This document shows, piece by piece, positions 12,423 to 25,250 of a stretch of 64,000 nt of DNA (position 1 is the stretch's first letter; every line of letters begins with the position of its first letter). The notes beneath the pieces are model-generated. The model searched no databases and was not told the DNA's origin. It saw only the letters and a program-made list of their open reading frames with translations. A program made the translations under genes and the position numbers. Source of the stretch: Rallus limicola (lineage: Eukaryota; Chordata; Aves; Gruiformes; Rallidae); the NCBI GenBank assembly GCA_022605955.1, contig JAKCOZ010000002.1, positions 69,978,783 to 70,042,782 of the forward strand, read 5' to 3'.

Positions 12423-14390
12423 AGCTCAAATAATGGCTTTCTCTTTTTTAGGCATTTCTGTTTGTGTTTGCTGTGTCAGACTCCTTTAAGTAAGGAATGC
12501 TTGGATTAGGTGTAAATCTCTGAAATTTTTCATGTCCTGTTCCCCACACAGGCATGCAGTGGGTGCTAGCTGAGTGTGCCAGGAAGGGAAGCTTTCCTGG
12601 GACAGGATGGGTCTCACTGGGGAGTCTGGGCATTACAAAAAGTGGGAAAGCTGTGAGAGATGTAAAGTGTGAGACACAAAGGCGACTCCGGGACTTAATG
12701 TTCCTGAAAACAGACAATATGGTGTGGCCACAGCACAAGGAGTCCTCAGCTGCCAGGATGAGGGTAAGGAAGCTTGGAAGAAGGAGTCTGTCCTTCAGGG
12801 AGCATGTTTGTGATGCCTTTCATTCTGTCTCACTTAACTCTTCACAAGATTTTCTGTTTTAAAAGATTTTTTAACACTGTATCAGTTTTTGCTCAGGTAA
12901 AATCAGGATTCTGAGCATAAAAATCCTGGTAGCTTTTTGGAGGTGGCAGGCTGCCTGAGTAGATCCAGTCAAAGCAGTGGCAAGTGTGATCGTAATGGGA
13001 AAACAAGAAAGTACAAATCATCAGCTGCCTCTCAATTTTATTACTCTCAAGGTTATATTAAAGGACACGGCAGGAACTAGGCACAATGCATACCCCTTCA
13101 CTTTTCCTAAGGAGGAAGAAGCTGTTGGGCTGAAAGGCCTCAAGAAGGGTGAAGTCTCTAAGCACTTTGGGATGAGTCTGTCAGAGAGGGCTCTGTCTAG
13201 GCTGATAGCTGCACAAAAGAGTCTAAATAACACCTGTGCATCAGCAATCATCTCTCTTTATTCTAAATGTTTTGCACCTTTGAGGAATTCAGAGAACATG
13301 CTGTATATGGAAAAAGCACTACTAGTTGCTTCAATCAACTTATGCTCCACAGGCTCCCAGAAGGAAGCCCTGGAAGGGAAACTTTAATCCTCCTGTATTA
13401 ATTCAAATTGTTACCCAAAGATGACTCAGGCCTTGGTCTGAGGGATATTACTATATCATACTCTGCTGAAGGCCACACACCTGAGTGGGTGCACTCAGTG
13501 AGACCCTGCAAAGAAGGGGTCCAGAAAGGTTTCTGTTAGCCTGGTAACCATGACAATAGCTTCCCTAATATTTTCTGCTACTGAAGAGTCCAAAATGTCA
13601 CATCTGTTTGTTTCCAGTGTTTTCTGTGGATATTATCTGTACTTTCAGATATGGAGAATCTGAGGAGGAGCCTGGTCTTGATCAGAAAGACTGTACACTG
13701 TGCAGGTGGCAGGAGGCCAAGGAGGGGACAGATGGCTGCGCAAGTGGGAAGGAGAGGAGGGATGGTCTAGCTCCTCACCTAAACAGTATCACGAAAGACA
13801 GATAGCAAGCAGCCAGACTGAACATAATCAGATCTCATGGACCTACAAAGACATGTATGTTTGTGGGAAGAAGGGTCTTGGTCCTTGGCCTCTGGAGTAA
13901 GGGCTAGTGAAAGCTCAGGGGGCACCCCAACACACTCCAGATTGTCCTTAGACAGCAGAGATACACTGACATCCGTCCTTCTTCACTCCCAGGAGATGCT
14001 GCCTCAGCAGGGCTGAGGCTCAGAACCCTGTAGCTGCTCAGGATGAGCAAATAGCTGGAGCCATGCAGCAACATACGGCACGTGATGGAAAGCCATCTCC
14101 AGTTGTGTGCCCAAGGAGTCATCCTCAGCCTAACATCGAAGCATCACACTGGAGTTTCCTGCTCCCAGCCTGCAGTGGCCATAGGGTAAGGTTTGTCACC
14201 TTTTAATCACCAATATTTGAATTAAAATCCAATCAAATGTCAGTCATCACAAACATTTCTCCTTGATACATGCTGCCACCTGTTTAAACAGCTGCAGAAT
14301 AAAACAATCCTTTTCCATGCCTATCTGCAAATACCTAGTGTATCCACTTTCTGTGACTGTTTTAAGCTAATTCTGTGATAGTGTTCATGT
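12423..14390. other. Unique sequence of mixed GC, no gene supported
   Basis: GC is locally higher at 12540-12800 and 13640-14180. Open frames of 102 codons (12554-12862) and 136 codons (12977-13387) are present. They have no family resemblance I can name, and overlapping frames on the other strand are equally open. I do not call a gene. I see no transposon signature. Confidence 0.55.
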
Positions 14391-14411
14391 ATAAATATAT
14401 ATATATATATA
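14391..14411. repeat. (TA)n microsatellite
   Basis: About nine TA units flanked by ataaa and aaaca. Confidence 0.9.
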
Positions 14412-14779
14412 AACACATAAAAGTATGTAATTTAGAAGGTTAACCTTCCTTAAAAGTATTTTCAGACACAGAAGGGAATTACCACATGAGTTATTATGAA
14501 TCTATTACATATCTTTATGTTCAAATAAAGATCCTAAGATTTTTGGTGGATGAAAAAACACATATTAAAAGGAAAATCTAACTGCTAATGGTACAGTGGA
14601 CTGGTTGATGGGTACCAAAGAGGGTCCTTGATGGGGGCAGGGGGCAGTAAGAAATGAGAAACATTTCCATGATATTTGAAAGTTTTCTTCCTTTTGAACA
14701 GAAGCTGTTGTCATTTGGCAGAGTGCCCCTTCATAAGGTCAATTCTAAAACATTAGGGTTACTCCTCTTGATTTATGCT
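14412..14779. other. AT-rich unique sequence, no gene seen
   Basis: No feature recognised except a short G-rich patch at 14633-14645. Confidence 0.6.
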
Positions 14780-14990
14780 TTTATTGTTTCCTGCATAAAT
14801 AAAGCTGTGGCCTCTTCCTTCCAGTTAATGTGCCACTAGCTTAATTAATTTTGAAAGCGCAAGTGGGTGCAGGAGAGAGCTGATATTAATGAGCTGTACT
14901 AATGACATTAGGGACTGAGTGAGACTAGTTATTAAAAACGAGTAGGGTTTGTTATATGCTTTGGAATAACGGCAATAAATAAATAAATCC
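14780..14990. other. Homeodomain-site-rich block, possible conserved noncoding element
   Basis: Non-repetitive sequence with a palindromic TTAATTAATT core at 14841-14850 and several TAAT/ATTA sites (14825, 14885, 14900-14909, 14929), ending in (AATA)3 at 14975-14988. The make-up resembles vertebrate developmental enhancers. Conservation cannot be judged from one sequence, so this is an inference only. Confidence 0.25.
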
Positions 14991-17900
14991 AGTAAATCCA
15001 GGCAAAACCCAGAATTCTATGTTAGCTGCCTATCTGCATATAGTTGCTGTGCCCCAGAAAAAAAATTCTGATCTGAACCTGTGTTAATTTCATACTTTTA
15101 ACAAGTTCATAAAAGCAAAACTCCTTCCTAACAGTGACTTCTCCATTTTGAAAGCTAACATTTCACTTACAGGTAAAAGAGGCATTGCAGTTAAAATTTT
15201 GCAGTCTGGTGGATCTACATTTCAGGGATTGCTTCGTCAGTGCATAATTTTATTTCCTCCTCTATTTTTGTACTAGTACCCAACTGTCCCAGTAAGATGG
15301 CCATTGAGCTAGGTACCATACATTCATATATATTCAAAGCATGTACATTTTTCTATCAACAACAGCAAAATGTTGTGAAGATAAGAAGAAAATAATGTAC
15401 CAACAGGAAAGATATGCATGAAACTCAAGGACAGTTAATGGCAGGGGAAAAAACCCAACCAACAGACAGCTAGCTGATAATTCACAGTGTTCCAACTGAT
15501 TTGAGGGGAAGCTGCCCTGACATCTTCAAAATAAGAAAACTGAGTAGGCTACTACTACTACACATCTAAATAGGTGTCCAAATTTGTTATGGTCGTGTCT
15601 TTATTGTTATGGTCATGTATTTTATTTTTAATATCCTCTGAGTTGGAAAGATAGTCCAATATCTTGCAAACTTCTAGTTTGAGCTGCTGCTGTTCTGCAT
15701 TATTTTATTTCTTGCAATTCCATGTGACTTTCTTCACTGTTCTACCCCATTTGGGATCAAAAGGGCTTTTTTTTTAAATTTTGGCCATAAAGATTTCCCT
15801 CAAGCTTCCTAATTTTTGCTCAGAGTGGTATTTCTTTTCTTCCTATTCATTACCCTTAGATAGATACTTGGCTATGTCGATCATACTTCTTCCAAAAAGT
15901 ATTAACTTTATTTATCAAGCTCCAGGAATATTTGTGCAAGCTGAGAATGAACTTTCAAGATTTCAGAGAATCTCAGAGGGGAACTAACTTCATCATCACC
16001 CTGAACAGAGTAGAAGGTCAACATAATAAGACTTTTTCACTGCTGTGACTCTAGTGTATTTGTAGTGTAAGCATGAGCAGAATTTGACCAAGTCTTTCCA
16101 CCTACTGGGTGCAAACACGTTCACGGGTGAAGTCAGTACACTGCTAACAGCTGATAAAAGAATCCTTTTTACTGTTTGACAGCAAATAATTTTCATAGGC
16201 GTCAAGCAAGAAGGTTGTGTGGTGAGAAAGGAAGATGCAGATGCTAAAGAATGCCTTTTGCATAAGTGAAATCATTTATCATTTCAACTTGTTTTACAGC
16301 AAAAGGAAAGAGAAGCAAGTTTTAGGGGGGGAGGCAAGGAATAGATAGCCAACTGCCTAGTCCTGGCAATGGAGAGGAAACAGACTTACATTCCTTGCAA
16401 GGCCGAATTAGCTACTCTGAAGCTTATTTAGGGAGAGTTAGTGGAGAAACCCCCTTTCTCTGATACTACACGGTTAGTGTTTGGATAGTTACAGTATATA
16501 TTAGGTATCATAAAGTTAGATTGCAAAAACACAAAACATATCCTCCTGGCAGAACTCTTTCAGGGTAACTCAGTGTTTTTCACACTCTCCTTAGTGATTA
16601 CTATTTTTAGCATGTAATCAAACATTCAAATTTTTATTCATGTGAAGTGATATTGCAGACCTTAGGATATTTTTATATTTATTCAAGCTGAATATCTCTT
16701 CGTTTTCCAGAGATGGTAAAATGCCTTGCTCTTTATAATTAAAACCTCAGTATGATCGACATATATCCAGATGCCTTGGATAAGGTAAGTGAAATTTTAC
16801 TTCTTGTAAGGATGGTAAGTATTGTCAAGAACAGTGGCTAGTATGAGACAAAAGTATGGTTGCCATAACTTAGAAGAAGGTATCAGGGAAAAGGATCTTC
16901 AGTTGACAGTGTGAAAATCAATTTACAAGTAGATTTTAAAGCCTGGAAGTAGGTTATAAGCATAATTAAGCTGTTGCAGTACAGCTTCAGGAAGCTCATG
17001 TTGAAGTGCTTATCCACAGAGAGAAAAGATAATATACTTATGCCACAACAAAAATGAGATAATAAAAGTAAGTGATCAACTCATAGATTTCTGTCTGCAG
17101 AAAGGATATAAATACAGACTTGCAGAGCAAAGCCAAAGAAAACCTGGATTGACTCAGGCATAATATATGCAAAAGAGAAGAGCGACTTTTATTTAGCAAA
17201 TGAAATAACTCCCACGACAACCAAAATTCCATATGTGCAACGGTCAAAATAAAGTTGGATGCCAGAAGTTATTCACTCTGTTATGTAAGACATTCAAATA
17301 TTTCCTCTTCTAAGCAGGATAAATTGTTACATTCACTGGCTGGCTGATGGCCTCAATGTGGCTTTCAGTAAGGAAAAGGAAATTAATAACAGATTACATA
17401 ATCCCTGACCAGAATGGGAATCCTCACCATGATCTTTCTCTTCTGGTCTTTGTCATCCAACTAGGTAATAACAGCTAAGCAATAGTTCTAGCAGTAGTGA
17501 ATCTTCTTTCAGTACTGGACCGATTCCTTTGCCCTGGACCTGAAAAAGAAATTGGAAAAAAAAAAAAAAAGCAAACCAGCCAAACAGAAAAACCTGACAA
17601 GTTTGTATTGTTTGCTACCTGTGGAACATACCCGCTCGCTCTACTCTGACATTCACACCTAAAAATTACCACATAGTTACAATTTTAACATCTGCAGAAA
17701 GATATCATTACAAAGATGTATTTTCTAAATCTCAGCAGATGGGAAACTCAGAACTTTTCAAGTGCTAAATTAAGTTTGCAGACTATCATGAGGGATTTTT
17801 ACTTTCCCTTGTATATGATGTGATATGATCAAAAGTCAATGCAATCCGAACAGTTAAAACAAGTGGTCTTGTGGAAAGTAAAAATAATTGTTAAGTATCA

Positions 17901-19904
17901 AATGTATTTTAAAACTCTGGCTGCCCATATCTCTGAAATAGTAATACCACTAATTAAATAGAAGGAATAAACAGTCAAAAAAGGATGAAAAAATATATTT
18001 GTCTATTACTTAATCATTGGTATACTAACATTAGAACTACCACCTAAAGATGGAATGATTTCTGCACCAGATTGTCTTTGCTGATCTAAATTGAGAATAA
18101 CTCCAAGCCAGTTACAACAGAGCCAGTCCAAGATTTATATTCAAACAATGTAAATCCATACACTCTAGTGGGGCTCCAATTTCTGATAATAAGTGAATGC
18201 AGTGTATTGTGGAAGGGGGAAAAAAAAACACCAAAAAAACTCAATAAAAGAAGGCAATAAATATATAACCTCATGGAATGTAAGGAAACATCTATATGAC
18301 CTTTATTTCAAAGTTCCAGTCATCCAGCCTTATGATCTTTGGAATTCTGATGCTTGGCAGAGATTATTTCTCTAATGATTTCTGTTCATAGTGCAACTGT
18401 AAATAACTGCATGTAGGAAAGAATGTGTCCAATTCAATCTTGCTATATACAATATTGTGCATAGTTATTAGTGGTATCACCTGCAGCTAGCATTTTATAT
18501 TTTGAATTCCTCTTTGCTTCAAACATCCCTAATACTTACAATACATTCTGCAGTTACACTGCTGAATTTTAGTCTGACATTAGATGAATAATTTCTGTCT
18601 TTTCTAATACAGTTTTGTATGACAGGACCTGGAGAAAGTTTATCTGAACACCTTGTGTGGTGACTGTAAAACTGAGCTATCGTTCCCAGGAATGAAAACC
18701 CCTATGAATGTGGAATAAAATCAGTTTCCATCAAAACAAGGGTTTTTTTTCTGAAACTTAAGACCCTCAACAAGGCTTGCAAAACCCCAAATGAAATGAA
18801 TGTTGCCTGGCTTCATTTTAAAGGTCATAAAATACATTTATCACCCTTAACATCTTCTATGTCTCTGTAATTAAATTATATCGTTCATGTGTTTTTCAGG
18901 CACTCCCTGTATGAAATCCAGGGAGGTGTAATGAATACTATTTATGAGGGCAGAATTACAAGATTATTGCAATGAATGCTGTATGAACTGTACAGCTTAA
19001 GGGTGAGTGAATAAAATTTCCCATCAATGATATTCATAATTATTACAGCTTTGCTACTTTAGGAAAGGGTGAACTACTGAAATACGTCTCAGTTTTGACT
19101 CAGCACTTAGTCAAACATATTGACTTCAGTAAGTAAGGGCAAAATACTTCTTTCTCCTCTGTAGAATACACTGGGCACAGCCAATGAATGCAGCTGTCAG
19201 AGACTCTCACCATGCCATCATACAAAGTGCAGCAGCCCAGCTAAAAAGGTAACTTTAATCAAATTATATATGTTCCTCTGTGGACTGGATAGCCAATTTT
19301 AGTTTCAGTCCCTTACACATCCTCTCTGCCATGAGTCCCAAGAAGAGAGAAACAGTAAACTGCCTTTTTTTGTCACACATGTGATAGAAGATCCTGTAAG
19401 AGGATTAATGCCGGTGAGGAAGTTCTAAAATATCATATAGAAAAATATTCCTAACTTCCAAAACTACAATCAATTGTCCAAATCCTCAATCCAAATCAAG
19501 AAACTTTATGAGTATCCTCATTCTATTTAATAGTTCCTCTTCTGATACAGATGAGGAAACAAAAGATGCTTCATCTGAAGTACAGGATTTTAATGTAATC
19601 TTTTACAGTGCCTGAATGTAGATGGTGTTCTGTTTGTGAGGTAGAACTGAAAACTGCAATATTCTGGATAGCATTTCTGAATGGCAGCTATTATGTTGTG
19701 AATTCGTTTATAAAGGAGAATTGGACTGCTGCATAGCTGCTTCGGGGACTTTGTCAACTTCACGGTTATAAGTTTTTTTCAAAGTAACCCTTGTTAAAAT
19801 ATAATTCTTTCAAAAAGTGTTTTATGATTTTATATATTTCTTTTCCTTCCCAGAATTTATATTTCCAGTGTATTTACTGAGAACAATTCAATGCCCTTGC
19901 AACC
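14991..19904. other. AT-rich unique sequence, no gene seen
   Basis: Holds one 20-bp tandem pair (15584-15623), an A-run near 17556-17570 and many short open frames under 70 codons. None is convincing. A gtaagt at 16786 and another at 16814 look like splice donors, but no supporting exon is visible. Confidence 0.55.
15584..15623. repeat. 20-bp tandem duplication
   Basis: Two adjacent copies of ttgttatggtcgtgtcttta, the second with two differences. Simple slippage-type duplication. Confidence 0.85.
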
Positions 19905-20765
19905 TCTATTTTTTGCTAGGCTAAACAAGCTTAGTTCTCCCTTCAGCATTTCAATAGTCCTTCTCAGCAGCTGTTGTGGTACAAATTCATCTTCCTTGAA
20001 CATAGGTGACCACGTTTATATATGATATTCCAGATGGGGCTTCAGCAGGTCCTTGTGCAATAACAGTAATATTTTGGAATATCTAATAGAAATATCTTAC
20101 TGTTCATGGTCTCTATGCCCTCTTCATGGTGTATTACTTGGATACATTATTAATCATCCCATAAACAAGACCTGTAAGACTTGGAAGATCTTTAAACTGA
20201 TTTCACACTGACACAATGGGTTTTTTCCTCCTGTCCTGTTTTTTTTCCAGGTGACAGGTACTCATTGTTAGAGGCCATTAACAAAACCATTATCTGCTAC
20301 ATTGCAATAACTTTGTGATAATAAATGCCATCTTATTTCTACCGCTAAGCTCATTTTTTTCCTATAGAGTATTGCATTTCTGCTGTGTATTGATGATGTC
20401 TGTCAACTTAGTTATTAGTAAATTTCCTAAATACAGTCCTTTGTATTATGCCAAACCAACTAATGTTATTAAGATCTCTCCCAGAGCTAATCTATGTGCA
20501 ACTCCACAAAACACTTCCCTGTAGCCTGGTATTTCCCTTTTTCGTACACCCTATATTCATGTCTAAAGTTCTCCTTCCATATCCTGTCCACAATTGGAGT
20601 TTACAGTTTTGTACTTCTGAAGTTAGCCAGTAATTTCCTATGCAAATATGTTTGTATAAAAGAAATATGCAATCAGTTATTTCTGACTGTACTTCTCCAC
20701 CATTTTTCACTGTTGGAAAACACATGTTGTATTTTATTACTTTTTCCATTATCTTATATATGATT
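19905..20765 (-). mobile_element. Very old CR1-type LINE, RT region, antisense
   Basis: Strongly decayed but colinear with antisense CR1 ORF2 over about 860 bp. Landmarks in order are: aggctaaacaagcttagtt (near 19918), a tattccagatggggcttcag block (near 20027), the complement of the RT catalytic FADD region (about 20395-20412, no longer intact), an aatgttattaagat block, a gcaactccacaaaacac block (near 20500), a tagccagtaatttcctatg block (near 20624) and aacacatgttgtatttta (near 20719). The 3' UTR is missing and the right edge is diffuse. Divergence is far greater than in the 37-kb copy. It looks like the deep amniote CR1 stratum also seen in turtles and crocodilians, but that assignment is from memory. 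Confidence 0.72.
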
Positions 20766-23700
20766 AAATTATGACAGTGTTCATGGGTTCTGTCAGAATT
20801 AGAAGATGGACTTTTTTTTTTGCCTCCCTACACTCAGCATAGAGTGCACTAAGTTGTGAGGTTTCCTTCCACTGGACAGTAAACAATCTAGCTACTCCTA
20901 GCCATAAGGGTTTCTCTGTCCTTCCTAACAGCATATTCCATAAAAAAAGCTAAGATCAAATATTTATTTACCTTTTCAGCAAAACTGTTTGCCTTTAAAA
21001 ATTAACCCCCCTAAGTTCATAGTGAACACAATCCTTATTATTGACTTTTTGTTATTGTTCTATTTATAATTTTCAAGATCAAACTGCCTTTTGACTATCG
21101 ACCTTTTTTATTTGGTATCATTTGCTATTCTTAGTGCACTTTTCAATAAATTAGGACTGGAGTATTTTTAATAGGGTTTTTTTTTCCCCTTTATTTGAAA
21201 CAGTTTCCAGAAAATTTCTGTGCCTTTAAAGCTTTCATGCTGAGGTCTCTAAGGTCTTCAATCTAGATCATGTCATTCCTAATTTCTTTAATTTCTGAAA
21301 AAAATCCCATTTGAAGCCAATATTTAGTTGTAGAGTAATCTTTAGTTTTATTAGACTAAAATCTGTAGTGGCATAATATCCATCTGGTTCAGTGAAAAAC
21401 CGCAGCAGGCACCGTACCTCAGAATACCCAGACTCTATTAATGGTCTTTGTTTTTCAATGTCTATTTGAACAAGTTTGCAATAGTGAGAAATTATGTCCT
21501 GGTGGGATATATTTCTCTAGAAACAGAATATTAATAGAATCTATAAAACTGAAAACGGACTTCTTTTTCCTCTCTACTGACTACACCCTGTCATGAGGCA
21601 AAATTTGTGGAGAGACAAAGAGAGTCTAAGAACATCCTTTTAATCAATATCATCAACATTGCAACATTAAACAGGTAAGAGTAATTGCAAGCATAACAAT
21701 GAGAGCATTTTTTGGAAAAAAGGAATATCAAACCCTGAACTGAACTCCCTGTTCAATGTACATTCTTCTGAAAAGAGTAATGATACTATTTTTTGATGGA
21801 AGCTACACATTAGAACTGGAGAAAAATATTGACCAGTTTGCTGTCAAAAGTTGTAGTTTTGCCAAGACCAAGATGTTTCCATGGAAGCATTCCAATTTCT
21901 GACCAACTCTATTATAAATACTTACTTGGGGAGCTGAAGGGTCTGGTCTTTCTGCATACTAAACAGCATTGGCATCCAAAGATTTTAATGCAAGTGGAGT
22001 ACCTTGCAGTTTGATCCTAAAAGAATTATATATCTCTCTAGAGTAACTACAGAATAAAATTCCATTGCTGAATAAGTCTCTGAAGACTTGACAGGAATGA
22101 GAGAAGAGGCTCTGTCAAAGTAAGAATACAAGCTAGATATGGTCTTATGAATCCATGATCCAGAAGAATAGTCAGTCCCACAGTATTACATTTATGGCCT
22201 GGGGGGTCAACATCCCTTAGTATGATAAACTAGATAGGTACAAGAATCCACAATTTTACCAGTCAAGACAGATTGTGCAAGATACGAACTAGAACTAAAA
22301 ATATAGTCTGACTGGAAGCTTCTCTTAAAAGCTATTCAAGAATAAAAGAGCTACCCTGCAATAGAAATGAGAATTGCATACAGGATATAATTTTTAAAGG
22401 AAATACTAGTTACATTTCTTTTGTTTTTATTAAATAAAGATGTAAAATCAAGTTATAAGCATCTGAAAAATTAAATTGCAGCAATACTTCAAAAAAGATA
22501 ATTAATAAAAATCACTAGCAGTGAGGAGATAGTGCACTGCTTGTAAATACTTCAATATAATTATTTCCTTTGATTCATCTGATGCTTTCAAGACATTCTA
22601 TAAATCAAGCAAGTAGTTGTTTTCTGGAGCAGTGGATAACTGTGATATCTCTAACATTGTATGGCACATGCCGGCTTTTAAAATAGTGGCTTCTGTAAAA
22701 GCAGGAGTTGGATCACCATGCTGTGATTTAGTAGATTTGGTCGAATCTTATTTCATGACTACTCCTGTTTGGCCAGATTACGAGTCATTCATTAGCATTC
22801 ATATTCAGTAAATCACCTGTTTGGTCCCACCTAAAATTTTCAGAATTCTGGCAATGAATCAACTTTGCTGCAAGTGCAATATGGAATTAATCTACCAAAG
22901 TACTGATATAAAAATCTGATTTAGAGTGGTGTGGCTGAATGTTCTGAACAATTTAGAGCCTGAGATAAAGTATTCTAAGTCTGGGAAGATATTTCTGACA
23001 GCTGCATTGGGTACTTTTTGTAGGATGTGTGAACAGTCCAGACATCTTGAGTCACTACTGCACGCTGCCCAACCAGATCGTATTTGTACTGAGCGGGCAT
23101 ATTCTATGCACAAAGGCAACTCAATTCATACCACAACTTTATGGTCCAGAGCAATATAAACATTGATATATCTATACCACATTCTCATCCCTTTTGGGTG
23201 ACAGAAGCATTGTTTCCCAAATTCTACTGTCCTACAAAAAAAAGAGTCCTATCAGTAGGAGGGATCAAGCTCAAAGTGATGATTTTTCAATTGGCTTATA
23301 TTTGTTAACTCTTTTATCAGCACTTGTTTAATATTAAATGAAGGAAAATAACTCGAGTGATGGAATTTTTTCATTTTCTTTTTTCTACCTCCCACCAAAT
23401 TTGTTTTGTTGCCTAGTAAAAAGGATCATCATTAATGTTACACAGTGCATAACAACTACTGAAAATGATCAGACTGTAGAGCTCAACAGTGCAGTGGAGG
23501 ATGTTTCATTTTATTTTAGAATGCCTTTTATGACAGCATATTCTGGCAAAGCATATTGATTAAACAACTGAGAATGCCACATTGTAAAACACTGAGATTC
23601 TTGGCACTTTATAAGGACTTAGCACTAAAAACTGAACTGGAATTCTATCTGAATATAGTGTTATTGAAAAAGCTTCAGAGTCCCATTATTAATTATTTTC

Positions 23701-25175
23701 TGTCATAGCTATGCAGTATGCCATATCTAACTTCACAGACAGACAAAAAGATGAAAGTGAAGTCTAGTCAAATGTCTCTAGCTTTCTGGTAATAATGTTT
23801 TCAGGGATTGTTTTTTTAATTCTAATGTCATGTATGAGTCACTATGTTGAAAGAATGCTTTTATGTTGCTTTAATTCACTACCCTGTGCCGATCTTATCA
23901 CAAGAATGTTATTCACTCCTTTCTTTGATAATTAATATCGATTGCATGTTAGCCTGTGAGCAAGTAAAATGGCCTTCAGTCCCAGTCAGTAGAAAATCTA
24001 CTTAGAAATTTAATAGATATTTCTTTTCACATCTTTTAGCTTTCTTAATGGTGCACCTCATTCGCCCAAAGCAGTTCTTATTGTAGTTAGAAGATGATGA
24101 GCAAAGGAGCTAACTAGTTTGATCATTGCCCATCCACAATTTCATTTGCTTGCTAATGCTTCCACCTGAGTCTTTGCAAGCTGCTTTTCCTGAAAGAAGA
24201 TGCAACTTGAGAAAATGAGAGAATGTGGATATTTTTAAGGTACAAAAGAACACTATAGGTTCATTGTTTGATTATTTGCATCTGTTCCTTTCAATGTTCT
24301 TTTGTCAAATCTACTATATTTTCTCTCTTTTCAAGAATGGCTCAGAAAGAACGTATTTTTTTAAAAGAAGAAAATAAAGTTGTTCTGACCAAAATAGAGG
24401 AGGGCCTGAACTAAACACCCAGCTTTAAAGACTCCTGAATTGTATTAGCATTAACCTCTGACTCCTAACTTTTCATCTCAGCTCCATCATGATGTTGTTG
24501 GAAAATGTGTAACTCGTCATAAAAAACACTAATCTGAGTAAACCAAACTAATAGAGCAAACTATTTTTCAATACAGAGAGAAAAGGAAAGGAGAAAATAT
24601 GGAAAAATAAGTTAAAAAACCCCATTGAATATATGAAGGCATAAAGTGGTTACTATTGGAGAAATGCTTTTTTGTATAATTTAAAATTTTTATATTTTTT
24701 AACAAAAAATAATCTAGCTGTGTACATTTTAAACCAATACATGGATCTTATAGGCTCATAATAAAAGCTTAGGAGTTTGATAAACGTCAAAGGCCATACC
24801 TTTGAAAATGGAGAATAAGGAGGTCCTAAAATGATGTCTGTTTTGCTAAGCACTAAGTGTAGATTTGAAACAGAGTCCTAGAAGACTGTGTCACTTCATT
24901 TAAATGACAGAGAATGGTAGACACCTGCTAAGCTCAGCCAACAACATCTCTAAGAAAAACTACATTAATGTGCATTTAAGTAGACAACAGACATCCAATA
25001 AAACCCAACATTAATTTATAGAAAATGCACTTTAATATACACTTTAGTTGTTTTTACAGCCAATGGCTATTTTCTCCGAAGAGCACCATCATTTTACAAA
25101 TGTATTTTGTATTAGCCTATTTACTGAAGAAACCTAATGGACACCCTACAGATTTGACCCCTAACACTGGAGCAT
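20766..25175. other. AT-rich unique sequence, no gene seen
   Basis: T-runs at 20812-20821 and 21176-21186, short open frames only (all under 80 codons), and no repeat I recognise. It may hold regulatory elements, but none is visible by eye. Confidence 0.55.
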
Positions 25176-25250
25176 GTCTGGGAATGGGTGGACTTGATGA
25201 TCTTAAAGGTGTTTTCCAACCTTGTAATTCTGTGATTCCGTGTGATTCTG
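25176..25250 (+). mobile_element. CR1 3' tail fragment
   Basis: About 75 bp matching the end of CR1: gtggacttgatgatctt, aaaggt, ttttccaacctt, then three degraded copies of the terminal attctgtgattc octamer-type repeat. Severely 5' truncated. Confidence 0.88.

Noticed and set aside
12977..13387. 136-codon plus-strand open frame
   Set aside because: No recognised domain, no signal or splice context, and the opposite strand is also open. Its length is within chance expectation for 64 kb.
16780..16825. Two gtaagt strings as splice donors
   Set aside because: No open upstream exon or acceptor partner is recognisable. Isolated donor-like hexamers are expected by chance.
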